Shown here piece after piece: positions 34,002 to 43,482 of a DNA stretch of 64,000 nt. The stretch covers positions 124,001 through 188,000 of the forward strand of contig NZ_ATVI01000012.1 in assembly GCF_000420645.1 (NCBI RefSeq), written 5' to 3'. Below the pieces are notes generated by a model that saw nothing but the letters and a program-made list of their open reading frames with translations, was not told where the DNA came from and made no database searches. The position numbers and the translations under genes are program-made. Numbering within the stretch: the first letter of the stretch is position 1; each line of letters opens with the position of its first letter. The DNA comes from Nevskia ramosa DSM 11499 (GTDB taxonomy: Bacteria; Pseudomonadota; Gammaproteobacteria; Nevskiales; Nevskiaceae).

Positions 34002-35954
34002 TCATGCCGCAGCGCTCATCTCGATGACGGTCAGGAACTCGTAGTCGCGGAAGCGGTGCTTGAGCTTGCTTTCGATATCGCCCAGGCGATCGGCGGCGAC
34101 CTGGACCTTGATCTGCACGGCCGGACGCTTGCCGGTTTCGTCGATGCTGACTTCGCAGTGACCGCAGCCATCGATGATCTTGGTCGATTCCTCGCTGGCG
34201 ATCTGGCGCATGGTCAGCAGCCGCAGGGCGGGCTTGTTGATCTTGCCGACTGCGGTCATCGGAATCTGCGCCAGCGCGATGATGTCGATCGGCACGGCGG
34301 CGCGTTCCTGCACCTTGTCCTTGCACAGCGCCAGCAGTTCTTCGCGCGAGGCGCTGTGGCCTTCCTTGAACTGCACGTAGGCGATCGGCATCTCGCCCTT
34401 GGACGAATCGGGACGGCCGACAGCGGCGGCGATCTGCACCGCTGGATGGCAGACCAGCACTTCCTCGATCATCTTCGGATCGATGTTGTGACCGCCACGG
34501 ATGATCACGTCCTTGGCGCGGCCGAACAGCCAGATGAAGCCGTTGGCGTCGACGGTGCCGAGATCGCCGGTATTGGCCCAGCGCAAGGTGCCGGGCATGC
34601 GCTTGACGAAGAACTCGTCATCGAGGCTAGGGTCGGCGTAGCCCGGCGTGACGTTCGGTCCGCCGATCACCAGCACGCCGCGTTCGCCGGGTTCGCAGAT
34701 GCGGACCAGGTTGTTGTCGGCATCGACTTCGATCGCCATCACCGGGTGCCAGGGCAGGCAGCGGCCGACCGAGCCGGCGACCGGTTCGGTCCCATCGTCG
34801 AGATGGCCGGAGACGGCGCCCTGGATTTCCGACATGCCCCACAGCTCGCGCAGCCAGATGCCGAAGCGGGCGTGGAAGGCGCGCAGCAGTTCCACCGGAA
34901 TGGTGCTGCCACCGGCGTTGAAGCTCTTGATGCAATGACCTTCGGAAGAACTGTCCGGCAGCGCCAGGATCGCGGCCGCAGTGGCCGGCGTGGCGATCAG
35001 GCTGGACACGCGATGACGGCGGGCGATGTCCCAGAAGTTGCGAACCACGGCCTGGCTGCGGAAGCCGTCGGTGGTCAAGGTCAGCAGCGTCTGGCCGTAG
35101 AGAATCGCGCGCAGCGACAGGATCACGCCGCCGCCGACATGGAAGTTCGGCATCGCATGGCCGACCACGCCTTCCGGACTTGGATCGGCCAGCGCGCCCA
35201 TGATCCAGGCGGCGAGCAACTGACCACGGTGCGTCATGCGAACCAGTTTCGGTGCCGCCGTGGTGCCACCGGTTGGCAGATAGACCGCTTCGACATGCGG
35301 ATCGCTCGGCGGCGTGAAGCCCAGACCTGATTCCTGCGCGGCGACGGTGGCCGAGAAATCATCGGCGGCATCGTCGCCATTGACGATCAGCACGCGCTTC
35401 AGCGTCGGCACCAGGCTCTTGATCTCGTCGAGACGATCCCAGGCCCCAGCGCCGTACTGGCGCGTGGTGGTGACCAGCACCGTGGTCTTCGCCGCATTCA
35501 TGATCGATGCGATCTGGCGCGTCTCCAGATAAGGATTGATCGGATTGGAGATGCCGGCCGTGGCGCCGCCCCAGGCTGCGATCAGTGCTTCGGGAAGCAT
35601 CGGCAGGATGATCGACACGCTGGCGCGTTCGCCGCCGGAGATGGCGCGGAACAGGCGAGCGGCCTTCTCGATCGAGTCGATCAGTTCGCGGTAGCTGATC
35701 ACGCGAGGCGCGTCGGCGGCCTCGGCCGAAGCCAGATGGATGATCGCCGCCTTGTCCGGCGTGCGAGTGGCCGACGCGCGAATGCAGTCATAGATCGAGA
35801 CACCCGGCAGCAGCAGCTCGGGCGCAATCGCTTCGACGGCGGCGATATCCGCCGTGCTGCGCAGATGCACGCGGGCCAGGTGGCCGGCTTTCGGCGTGCA
35901 GCCTTCGATCCATAGCGGCTGACCGGCAGCGGTCGTCGATTCAAGCGTGGTCAT
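34002..35954 (-). CDS. AMP-binding acyl-CoA synthetase/ligase
   Basis: This 650-residue ANL-superfamily enzyme would activate a carboxylic acid to acyl-AMP and then acyl-CoA. The P-loop is YLPTGGTTAAPK, A5 is LRELWGMSEIQG, A7 is WANTGDLGTVDANGF, A8 is GRAKDVIIRGGHNIDPKMIEEVL, and the A10 Lys is in GKINKPALR. About 60 residues follow the Lys motif, which is longer than usual. The start at 35954 is fixed by AAGGAG with 6-base spacing. It is monocistronic and close to the TonB block but on the opposite strand; acid specificity unknown. Confidence 0.88.
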   Translation of the reverse strand: MTTLESTTAAGQPLWIEGCTPKAGHLARVHLRSTADIAAVEAIAPELLLPGVSIYDCIRASATRTPDKAAIIHLASAEAADAPRVISYRELIDSIEKAARLFRAISGGERASVSIILPMLPEALIAAWGGATAGISNPINPYLETRQIASIMNAAKTTVLVTTTRQYGAGAWDRLDEIKSLVPTLKRVLIVNGDDAADDFSATVAAQESGLGFTPPSDPHVEAVYLPTGGTTAAPKLVRMTHRGQLLAAWIMGALADPSPEGVVGHAMPNFHVGGGVILSLRAILYGQTLLTLTTDGFRSQAVVRNFWDIARRHRVSSLIATPATAAAILALPDSSSEGHCIKSFNAGGSTIPVELLRAFHARFGIWLRELWGMSEIQGAVSGHLDDGTEPVAGSVGRCLPWHPVMAIEVDADNNLVRICEPGERGVLVIGGPNVTPGYADPSLDDEFFVKRMPGTLRWANTGDLGTVDANGFIWLFGRAKDVIIRGGHNIDPKMIEEVLVCHPAVQIAAAVGRPDSSKGEMPIAYVQFKEGHSASREELLALCKDKVQERAAVPIDIIALAQIPMTAVGKINKPALRLLTMRQIASEESTKIIDGCGHCEVSIDETGKRPAVQIKVQVAADRLGDIESKLKHRFRDYEFLTVIEMSAAA

Positions 35955-36511
35955 CTCTCTCTCCTTGTTCATGTTGGTCCGCGCGCGGCGCAAAACCTTG
36001 TTTTTCCAAGGCTGCCAGTTGTCCGGAAGGACTGCGATCGGCAACGCGGATTTTTTGTGCAAAGCAGCAATTAATTATGGTTGCTTACTATCTTACAGCG
36101 CGACTAAACATGATTCATCCTGAACGGCGTACGGCAACGTAGTGGGGCGCGCTCAGTGGCTCAGGTCGAAGCTCCCGATTACTGAAAGCGCTTAAAAATA
36201 TGCTTCAAACGTTGAATCCAGACGATATCGGCGAGCGTACAGGTCGAGTTAAAGTAATGAACGGCATTTACTGAAAAAGGATCGACGACGATAAAACGCT
36301 GAATTTCGGATTCGGTTGTTGCACGGCCAATTTTAATAAAGTACGATGCCATACGAGTTTGAGAAGGCGCTCCAAAGCGCATGCCAGACCGAGTGGTTTG
36401 TAGGGAGCCGGCGGAAGCCGGCGAGGCAGACCAGGCGGTACGCAGGCAGCGACTCGGAAGAGATCGCGCCGCTCAATAACAAAAGTCAGTCAAGTGCGGA
36501 GGGGGGTGCAA
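35955..36511. other. 557-base non-coding region between the synthetase and TonB-receptor genes
   Basis: The stretch has noticeably lower GC (about 36190-36350) than the genes around it and no convincing gene. It must hold divergent promoters: one for the acyl-CoA synthetase near 35990-36110 and one for the TonB-dependent receptor. A possible receptor promoter is TTGCAC (36319-36324), 17 bases, TACGAT (36342-36347). A short minus frame at 36179-36382 was considered and not accepted. Confidence 0.45.
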
Positions 36512-39046
36512 GTGAACGAAAGTATGCTTCGGCGTCTGGGATGGGCGGTGCTGGTCAATTCCGCGCTCATGGGACAGGCCGCTGCTCAGGGCGACAGTGA
36601 TCTCGATGCGATTCTCGGTCCGTCCGAGTCGCCGACGGAGTCAACACCTCCTGCCAGTGCACCGGCCACGGCCGAAGCCGCGCCAGCGCCTGCCGCCAGC
36701 GAGCCGGCTCCCGCCGCAACGGCTCCGCAAGCCGCCGCCGCCGAGCCTGCAGCCGGCGAAGCCGCTGCTCCCGAGGCCGCAGCGTCGGGCCCGCGCACCG
36801 TCAAGAATCGTCTGACCGAAGAAATCGTCGTCACGGCTGAAAAGCGTGAAGAGAATCTTCAGGAAGTGCCGACCAGCGTCTCGGCCTTCAGTGGTGCGGC
36901 ACTCGACGCCAAGGGCGTTGCCGACATCAAGGATCTTCAGTTGATCACGCCGGGTCTGCAGTACGACTCCATGGCCAGCTACTCGATCATCTTCATTCGC
37001 GGAATCGGTGGCGACGCCTTCCAGGCTGGCGTCGATTCCTCGGTCGCCACTTATATCGACGGTCTCTATCTGCCGTTCACGTTCTCGGCCGCCCAGGCGC
37101 TCGGCGACGTCAAGCAGATCGAAGTGCTGAAGGGCCCGCAGGGTTCCTTGTATGGCCGCAACGCCATCGCCGGTGCGATCACGATCAAGCTGAAAGAACC
37201 GACCAAGGATTTCGCAGCCAGCGTGCTGGCGCAGTACGGCAACTACAACGATGCGAAGACCAAGATTTCGGTCTCCGGTCCGGTCCCGTTCACCGATCAG
37301 TCGCTGCTCTACAGCGCTTCGTTCGTGTACCAGAATCGCGATTCCTACACCACGAACTTCTTCGATCCGAACGAGCCGGACTACCACTCATATCGCAACC
37401 GCGGCTATCGCGGCGCGCTGCAGTGGGATCCGATCGACGACATGCAGTTCGGCGTCGCGTTCTACGATCTGAAGTCCCAGGATCCGGATTCGGTTGCCAC
37501 CAATCTGTTGACCGTCGCCCCGCTGTTCAAGGCAGTGCTGACGCCGAACACGGAAAAGAACAAGAGCGGCAACGTCAGCAGCATCGGCGTGTTCGCCCGT
37601 ACCCGCATCTTCTCGGCCTATGCCGAAAACAAGATGTCGGACTACTTCGACGCCAAGCTGATCTACGGCAAGACTGCTGCAAACAGCACGATCCTGTTCG
37701 ACTATGACTCGGCACCGGAACCGGTGCTCGACATCAGCGCCGTTCCGAACCGCGCCAACTCCGAATCGTTCGAGCTGATCTTCACGTCGAGCGCGGAAGC
37801 GACGCCGGATTGGCTGGAATACGTCGGCGGTTTCTACTATGAAAGCACCAAGAAGACTGGCCGTTACCCGGCAACGATCGATCCGCTGGCCTATGGCTTG
37901 AACATCGCCGGTTCGGCGGTACTGGGCAGTCCGCCAGTGCTTTGCCAGATCTACGCCAACATCGGCGGCGATTGCAGTGCCAATGCGGATACCAACAAGA
38001 ACATCCTGGTCAACGTTCCGATCTACGGCGGTGTTGCCAATAAGGCCAAGTCGTTCTACGGCCAGCTGACGTTCCATATCACCGAGAAGTTCTCGGTGGT
38101 GGCCGGCGGTCGCGCTTCCCGTGAAGACACCAAGCTGCTGTTTGCCGGTGTCGGCGTCAAGCTGGTCATTCCACAGTTGGGTGGTGGTGTCCTGACCACG
38201 CCGCAGCTGAACGCGATCCAGTACGCCCCGCAGCAGAAGACGTTCCAGAGCTTCACGCCGACGGTGGGTCTGAATTACAAGCTGACCGACGACATCCTGC
38301 TCTATTACAAGTATTCGGAAGCTTTCAAGTCGGGTAACTACAACGGCCTGAACATCAACAACCCGCCGACCCGCGTCGAGCCGGAACTGGCGTCAAGCAA
38401 CGAACTCGGCTTCAAGTCGTCGCTGCTGGAAGATCGTTCGCTGAAGCTCAATGGTGCCGCGTTCCTCACCACCATCAGCAACGCTCAGCTGCAGACCCTG
38501 TCGCTGACCAGCGGTGGTGTGACCAAGCTGCAGAACGCCGGTTCGTACTCGGTCTACGGTGCTGAAGGTGAAGTCAACTGGTTCGTCACCGATGCCCTGG
38601 TGCTCGGCCTGACCGGCGTGTATCTGAAAGGCACCTACAACAACTTCACCGGTCAGGGCTTCAACGACCTGTACCTGAATCAGAACAACATCGACTTCAG
38701 CGGCAAGACCACGGTCCGTACGCCGAAGTTCACCGGTACTGCCTCTGCCAACTACACCTTCCCGTTCTTCTTCGGGCTGGATGCTGAACTGGCTGGTGAC
38801 GTGTACTACACCTCGGGCTTCTACTACACCGCCAACAATTCTCTCGAGCAGCCGTCGTACTACCTGCTGAATGCGCGCTTCGGTGTCTATGACCCTCGCT
38901 CGCGCGTTCGTGTGACCTTGTACGGCAAGAACCTGAACGACGACACGTATTACACCAACGCCTATCGCCAGGATTTCGGCGACACAGTGATCTGGGCCAA
39001 TCCGCGTACGTACGGCGTGACCGTGTCGTGGGAATACGGCAACTAA
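36512..39046 (+). CDS. TonB-dependent outer-membrane receptor with Ala/Pro-rich N-terminal extension
   Basis: This receptor of about 844 residues has a signal peptide ending AAAQ near residue 26. An unusual Ala/Pro/Glu-rich stretch follows at about 44-93, then the plug domain (EEIVVTAEKREENLQEVPTS; GSLYGRNAIAGAITIKLKEP) and a 22-strand barrel ending NPRTYGVTVSWEYGN with the terminal aromatic pattern. GTG at 36512 is chosen because GGAGGGGGG lies 6-9 bases upstream; ATG at 36524 is the alternative. It resembles receptors for organic compounds rather than catecholate siderophores, but the ligand is unknown. OmpA and a full Exb/TonB set follow. Confidence 0.88.
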   Translation: MNESMLRRLGWAVLVNSALMGQAAAQGDSDLDAILGPSESPTESTPPASAPATAEAAPAPAASEPAPAATAPQAAAAEPAAGEAAAPEAAASGPRTVKNRLTEEIVVTAEKREENLQEVPTSVSAFSGAALDAKGVADIKDLQLITPGLQYDSMASYSIIFIRGIGGDAFQAGVDSSVATYIDGLYLPFTFSAAQALGDVKQIEVLKGPQGSLYGRNAIAGAITIKLKEPTKDFAASVLAQYGNYNDAKTKISVSGPVPFTDQSLLYSASFVYQNRDSYTTNFFDPNEPDYHSYRNRGYRGALQWDPIDDMQFGVAFYDLKSQDPDSVATNLLTVAPLFKAVLTPNTEKNKSGNVSSIGVFARTRIFSAYAENKMSDYFDAKLIYGKTAANSTILFDYDSAPEPVLDISAVPNRANSESFELIFTSSAEATPDWLEYVGGFYYESTKKTGRYPATIDPLAYGLNIAGSAVLGSPPVLCQIYANIGGDCSANADTNKNILVNVPIYGGVANKAKSFYGQLTFHITEKFSVVAGGRASREDTKLLFAGVGVKLVIPQLGGGVLTTPQLNAIQYAPQQKTFQSFTPTVGLNYKLTDDILLYYKYSEAFKSGNYNGLNINNPPTRVEPELASSNELGFKSSLLEDRSLKLNGAAFLTTISNAQLQTLSLTSGGVTKLQNAGSYSVYGAEGEVNWFVTDALVLGLTGVYLKGTYNNFTGQGFNDLYLNQNNIDFSGKTTVRTPKFTGTASANYTFPFFFGLDAELAGDVYYTSGFYYTANNSLEQPSYYLLNARFGVYDPRSRVRVTLYGKNLNDDTYYTNAYRQDFGDTVIWANPRTYGVTVSWEYGN

Positions 39047-39108
39047 GCACGACTGAACTTCAAGAACAGTTTGCTTAACTGCCAATAATCAAGTTGGGGA
39101 GAATTAAA

Positions 39109-40578
39109 ATGAATCGCCCAGGAACCGGTCTCTTGAAGATCGTTGCGGTAATCGGAACATCGATCGTTTCAGCAGCAGCTTCTGCTTATGACGGCCCGTA
39201 TGTAGGTCTGCAGTTCGGCATCAACAAGGCTGATGACATCAGCTTCGATCTGGCCGGTACCCGGACTGCGCTTACTCAGCCTCCAGTCATCGTGGAGTTG
39301 CCGCAGATCCAGAACAGCGGCCCTGCCGGTGACTACGGATTCGAGAAGAACGTGCTGGGCCAGTTCGTGGTCGGCTACAAGTTCCCGATCGGCATCCGGC
39401 CAGAGTTGGAACTGTCGCTGCGTCGCGAACGCGCCAATTCGATCACCAACCCGGATGGCAGCCAGCCGGACCCGAAGGGAACGCGTCTGACGACGGTGTC
39501 GGGCTTTGCCAATCTCTGGTACGACTTCTTTCCGTCGTGGCGGATTCATCCTTACATCGGTGGCGGTGGCGGCATCAATCGTTTCATTCTGAATAACGCA
39601 CAGACCAACGCGCTTCAGGTGTTGCTGGCCAACAACAACGGCGACCTCGGTGCAAACCCCGAATCGCGCAAAGCCGACGATGCCCGGTTCGGCTATCAGT
39701 TCGGTGGCGGTATTCAGGTCGACGTGTTCAAGGGCATGACCCTTGGTATCGACTACCGCAACATGCGTTCGGCGAAGGCTGATTTCTATCCCTATGTGGA
39801 CCAGCCGCAGACTTATCTGCGGGGACGCTACAAGACGGAATCGCTGACGTTCTCCGTCAAGTACTACTTCGTTCAGCCGCCACCGCCGCCTGCGCCGCCT
39901 GTGGCCGAGCCGGAGCCAGCCGTGGTCCCGGTCGCAGCCCCGGTGGACACGGACGGCGACGGTGTGGTTGACGGAGTGGATCAGTGCCCTGATTCACCGC
40001 CGGGCAGCGTGGTCGACGAAACGGGTTGCCCGCCGCCGCCACCGGCGCCGGTGTGCAAGACCCCGGGCCCTGGCGAAAAGATCTCGCTGGCGGGCTGCGG
40101 AACGGGTGACAACATCGTGCTGAAGGGCGTCAATTTCGACACCAACAAGGCGACGCTGACGCTCAACGCGAAGTCGCTGCTGGATGGCGTGGTCGGCGAG
40201 CTGACCGAGTACCCGACGATCCACGTGCAGGTCGGTGGTCATACCGACAGCCGCGGCTCGGCGAAGCTCAACGAAGGCTTGTCGCAGCGTCGTGCCGCTT
40301 CGGTGGTCAAGTACCTCGGTGACAAGGGTATCGCCAAGGATCGGATGACCAGTGCCGGCTTCGGAGCCTCGCAGCCGATCGCCGACAACGGCACCACCGA
40401 AGGCCAGGACCTGAACCGTCGCGTCGAGCTGAAGATCGTCTCCGGCTCCGGCGTGCGGGAAGTTCCTGCAGCGGCAGCAGCACCGGCGGCTGCGGAGTCG
40501 GCACCTGCCGAAGCGGCCCCGGAAGCAGCAGTCGAAGCAGCTCCTGCGGAAGACGCACCGGCCGCTCCGACCCCATAG
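39109..40578 (+). CDS. OmpA-family outer-membrane protein with TSP3 repeat and Ala/Pro/Glu tail
   Basis: This 489-residue protein has a signal peptide (SIVSAAASA) and an N-terminal eight-strand barrel (about 25-255; starts YDGPYVGLQFGIN, ends SLTFSVKYYF). A proline-rich hinge, a calcium-type thrombospondin-3 repeat (DTDGDGVVDGVDQCPDSPPG) and the peptidoglycan-binding OmpA domain (FDTNKATLT; GHTDSRGSAKLNEGLSQRRA) follow. An unusual Ala/Glu/Pro tail of about 40 residues ends it. The ATG at 39109 is set by GGGGAG 8 bases upstream. It follows the TonB receptor closely. Confidence 0.9.
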   Translation: MNRPGTGLLKIVAVIGTSIVSAAASAYDGPYVGLQFGINKADDISFDLAGTRTALTQPPVIVELPQIQNSGPAGDYGFEKNVLGQFVVGYKFPIGIRPELELSLRRERANSITNPDGSQPDPKGTRLTTVSGFANLWYDFFPSWRIHPYIGGGGGINRFILNNAQTNALQVLLANNNGDLGANPESRKADDARFGYQFGGGIQVDVFKGMTLGIDYRNMRSAKADFYPYVDQPQTYLRGRYKTESLTFSVKYYFVQPPPPPAPPVAEPEPAVVPVAAPVDTDGDGVVDGVDQCPDSPPGSVVDETGCPPPPPAPVCKTPGPGEKISLAGCGTGDNIVLKGVNFDTNKATLTLNAKSLLDGVVGELTEYPTIHVQVGGHTDSRGSAKLNEGLSQRRAASVVKYLGDKGIAKDRMTSAGFGASQPIADNGTTEGQDLNRRVELKIVSGSGVREVPAAAAAPAAAESAPAEAAPEAAVEAAPAEDAPAAPTP

Positions 40579-40592
40579 GTCAAGTGCAACAG

Positions 40593-40630
40593 CACCGATC
40601 CGCGATGACTCCATTCATCGCGGATCGGTG
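40593..40630 (+). terminator. Perfect 16-base-stem hairpin between ompA and the DUF3450 gene
   Basis: CACCGATCCGCGATGA (40593-40608) pairs fully with TCATCGCGGATCGGTG (40615-40630) around a 6-base loop. It lies 14 bases after the OmpA stop. The lack of a T run and the same-strand exb genes 100 bases on suggest partial termination or mRNA stabilisation of the abundant OmpA message. Confidence 0.6.
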
Positions 40631-40732
40631 ACCCAGACAAACAACGCAGTCCAGTCCATCTCGCCACGTCAGCCAGTCGTTCGACGCAGCGGGTACGGAA
40701 TTAGTCGACCAGCATTACGGAGGAAGGGCGTC

Positions 40733-41506
40733 ATGGCATCACGGCCAGCAGTACTCGTTGGGATCACGCTGTCATTGCTCATCACCGCCGCCTCGGCCGC
40801 CAAGCTGGGTGACGTGGTGGCCACCAGTGACCAGTGGCTGGTGGCACAGGTCGACTCGCAGAAGAAAGTCGATGGCCTCGCCGAAGAGCGCCTGACGCTT
40901 GCGGATGAATACCGCAACTCGCTTCGCGAAGCGGACAGCCTGAAGCTGTACATCCAGCAGCTGAAATCGCAGCTGCGTTCGCAGGAAGCGGAAAAGGATT
41001 CGGTACGCGTGGAGATCCGCGAGATCGCCCGCACCAACATCGCGATCCTGCCGCTGATGCAGGACATGCTGGCGGTGTTCGGCCAGTTCGTGGAGCTGGA
41101 TACGCCGTTCCTGATCGACGAGCGCAAGGAGCGGGTCAAGGCGCTCAACGACATGATGCCGCGCGCCGACGTCACGGTCTCCGAGAAATTCCGCCGCATC
41201 CTCGAGGGCTACCAGGTCGAGATCGACTATGGCCGCACCATCGAAGGCTATCGCGGCAATCTGGACGGTAAGGATGTCGACTTCCTGCGGATCGGCCGCG
41301 TCGGCCTGCTGTACCAGACGCCCGATACCAAGGAGACCGGCTACTGGGATCGCGACAAGAAGGGCTGGGTCATCGACAACAGCGCCGCTGAAGGCGTCAA
41401 GGAAGGTTTGAAGATTGCCCGCAAGCAATCCTCGCCTGACCTGCTGATGGTGCCCCTCCAGGCCGCGGCTGCCGCTGCTGCGCCTGCTGCTGCCGCCGCC
41501 AACTGA
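40733..41506 (+). CDS. DUF3450 periplasmic coiled-coil protein
   Basis: This 257-residue protein has a signal peptide (ITLSLLITAASA) and a long coiled coil (about 30-100, rich in heptads such as LAEERLTLADEYRNSLREADSLK). The DUF3450 core has FVELDTPFLIDERKERV, RIGRVGLLYQTPD and GYWDRDKKGW. The ATG at 40733 has GGAGGAAG 7 bases upstream. DUF3450 genes regularly open operons with ttpC/exbB/exbD/tonB, as here, so it is probably an accessory of the TonB motor. Molecular role unknown. Confidence 0.87.
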   Translation: MASRPAVLVGITLSLLITAASAAKLGDVVATSDQWLVAQVDSQKKVDGLAEERLTLADEYRNSLREADSLKLYIQQLKSQLRSQEAEKDSVRVEIREIARTNIAILPLMQDMLAVFGQFVELDTPFLIDERKERVKALNDMMPRADVTVSEKFRRILEGYQVEIDYGRTIEGYRGNLDGKDVDFLRIGRVGLLYQTPDTKETGYWDRDKKGWVIDNSAAEGVKEGLKIARKQSSPDLLMVPLQAAAAAAAPAAAAAN

Positions 41507-41517
41507 GACCACATCCC

Positions 41518-42954
41518 ATGTCCATCCGAATCAAAGACCTCTGTGCTGTAACCACCTTCGCCTCCAAGGTTTCGGCGGCGTTCCTTATTGCTTTCGGTTG
41601 CGCGTCGATCCCGGCTCAGGCCCAGGACGCAGCAGCCGGTGCCAAGACGCTGGACGACCTGCTGATGCAGGTGAAGAAAGCCGATCAGAAAGATGCCGCC
41701 CTGAACAAGGAGCGCGAAGCGCGCTTCGCCGCTTCACGGGACCAGCAGGCCAGCCTGCTCGGCGAAGCCAAGCGTGCCAAGGAAGCACTGGAAGCGGAAT
41801 CCGCAGCGCTGCAGCGCCAGTTTGAAGTCAACGACAAGGAAATCGCCGATCTGATGGCGTCACGCGACGCCTCGGCCGGCAACCTCGGCGAGCTGTTCGG
41901 CGTGATGCGCCAGAGCGCTGGCGACTTCGCCTCGGCGGCCCGCAATTCGATGCTGACCGTGCAGTTCCCGGAGCGCATCGCCCAGCTCGATCGCCTGGCC
42001 CAGACCAAGACCATGCCGCCGATCGAAGATCTGCAGGGCTTCTGGTTCGAGATGCAGCGGGAAATGACCGAAGGCGGCAAGGTCGCCCGCTTCGACGCCA
42101 GCGTCACCCAGCCGAGCGGCGAGCGCACCAAGAAGAACGTGCTGCGCGTTGGCCCGTTCGTGGCGATTTCGGACGGCAAGTTCCTGTCCTACGAAACCGG
42201 CTCGGACAGCTTCTCGGTGCCGCCGAAGCAGCCGCCCAGCCACTTCCTGAGCACGGCCAAGTCGTTTGAAAGCCAGGAGACCGGCTATCACCCGATGATT
42301 CTCGATCCGTCCAGAGGCGTGCTGATCGGCTTGTACTCGCAGCGTCCGGAAGTCATCGAGCGCATCCACGTCGGTGGTTGGGTGGCTTATCTGATCCTGC
42401 TGGTCGGTGCCATCGGCGCAGGCCTGGCGATCTACCAGTTCTTCTATCTGACGATCGTCACCGCCAAGGTCAACAAGCAGCTGACCAACCTCAACAACCT
42501 CGACAAGGGCAACCCGGTCGGCCGCGTGCTGGCCTCGTTCAAGGGCTCGGCGATGCCGAAGGACGAAGATGCCGAAGTCGTCGAACTGCGTATTTCCGAA
42601 GCCGTGCTGAAGGAGCTGCCCGCCATCCAGCGCATCCAGCCGTTCGTGAAGCTGGTGGTCGCGGCCGGCCCGCTGCTCGGCCTGGTCGGTACCGTCATCG
42701 GCATGATCGAAACCTTCCAGTCGATCACCGAATCCGGCTCCGGCGATCCGAAGCTGATGGCCGCCGGTATCGGCAAGGCGATGATCGCCACGGTGCTCGG
42801 CCTCGGTATCGCCATTCCGCTGCTGTTCATCAACTCGGCCCTGGCCTCGCGCTCCAAGCGTCTGGTGCAGATCCTCGATCAGCAGAGCACCGGCCTTCTG
42901 GCCGAAACGCTGGAAGCTCGCCAGGGTCATGGATCGGGTGCGGCCCATGCTTGA
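41518..42954 (+). CDS. TtpC-like MotA/TolQ/ExbB proton-channel protein with large periplasmic domain
   Basis: This 478-residue inner-membrane protein has a signal-like N-terminus (FGCASIPAQAQ). A coiled-coil periplasmic region spans about residues 50-110 and a domain runs to about 270. Three TM segments of the ExbB core include VGGWVAYLILLVGAIGAGLAIY and the conserved VAAGPLLGLVGTVIGMIETFQ. It corresponds to TtpC of Vibrio TonB2 systems, which works beside a small ExbB. It is 11 bases after the DUF3450 gene and overlaps the next gene. Confidence 0.87.
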   Translation: MSIRIKDLCAVTTFASKVSAAFLIAFGCASIPAQAQDAAAGAKTLDDLLMQVKKADQKDAALNKEREARFAASRDQQASLLGEAKRAKEALEAESAALQRQFEVNDKEIADLMASRDASAGNLGELFGVMRQSAGDFASAARNSMLTVQFPERIAQLDRLAQTKTMPPIEDLQGFWFEMQREMTEGGKVARFDASVTQPSGERTKKNVLRVGPFVAISDGKFLSYETGSDSFSVPPKQPPSHFLSTAKSFESQETGYHPMILDPSRGVLIGLYSQRPEVIERIHVGGWVAYLILLVGAIGAGLAIYQFFYLTIVTAKVNKQLTNLNNLDKGNPVGRVLASFKGSAMPKDEDAEVVELRISEAVLKELPAIQRIQPFVKLVVAAGPLLGLVGTVIGMIETFQSITESGSGDPKLMAAGIGKAMIATVLGLGIAIPLLFINSALASRSKRLVQILDQQSTGLLAETLEARQGHGSGAAHA

Positions 42955-43471
42955 GCTCCTGCTGGCCCCGTATGAAGCCGTCGCCGGCTTGATGCACGCC
43001 GGTGGCCAGCTGGTGGCGTGGATCTTCATTGCCGGCGTAGTGATGTGGGCGCTGATCTTCGAGCGGATCTGGTTCTTTCAGGTCACGCTGCCGAAGCTCA
43101 CCAAGGACTCGCTGGCGATCTGGGAAGCCCGATCGGAGCGCCACTCCTGGGCCGCTCACCAGGTCCGCAAGGCCTTGGTGTCGCGTCTCTCGAGCGGCAT
43201 GAGTGCCAACCTGCCGATGGTCAAGGTGCTGGTGCCGCTATGCCCGCTGCTGGGTCTGGTCGGCACCGTCATCGGCATGCTGGAGGTCTTCGATTCGATG
43301 GCGATCTTAGGCTCTGCCGACGCCCGGACCATGGCCGCCGGCGTGTCGAAGGCGATGAACTGCACCATGACCGGCCTCGCGGTAAGCGTCTCCGGCATGT
43401 ACCCGGTATTCAAGTTTCAGGCATCGATCCGGTATGAAACCGAATTGCTGGCTGACCGCTTCAAGTTCTAG
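42947..43471 (+). CDS. exbB: ExbB-type proton channel subunit (short)
   Basis: This protein of about 174 residues has three TM segments and the MotA/TolQ/ExbB core VLVPLCPLLGLVGTVIGMLEVFDSMAILG and MTGLAVSVSGMYPVFKF. It forms the proton channel with ExbD. The ATG at 42947 overlaps the TtpC-like stop by 8 bases; ATG at 42929 (six extra residues, MDRVRP) is the alternative. It is the second ExbB-family gene in the operon. Confidence 0.87.
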   Translation: MLELLLAPYEAVAGLMHAGGQLVAWIFIAGVVMWALIFERIWFFQVTLPKLTKDSLAIWEARSERHSWAAHQVRKALVSRLSSGMSANLPMVKVLVPLCPLLGLVGTVIGMLEVFDSMAILGSADARTMAAGVSKAMNCTMTGLAVSVSGMYPVFKFQASIRYETELLADRFKF

Positions 43472-43482
43472 GAAGACACCCC

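Noticed and set aside
36179-36382. 67-codon minus-strand frame in the AT-richer gap before the TonB receptor
   Set aside because: No family, no ribosome-binding site and a position inside the probable promoter region. Some residues look protein-like, so it is a weak rejection.
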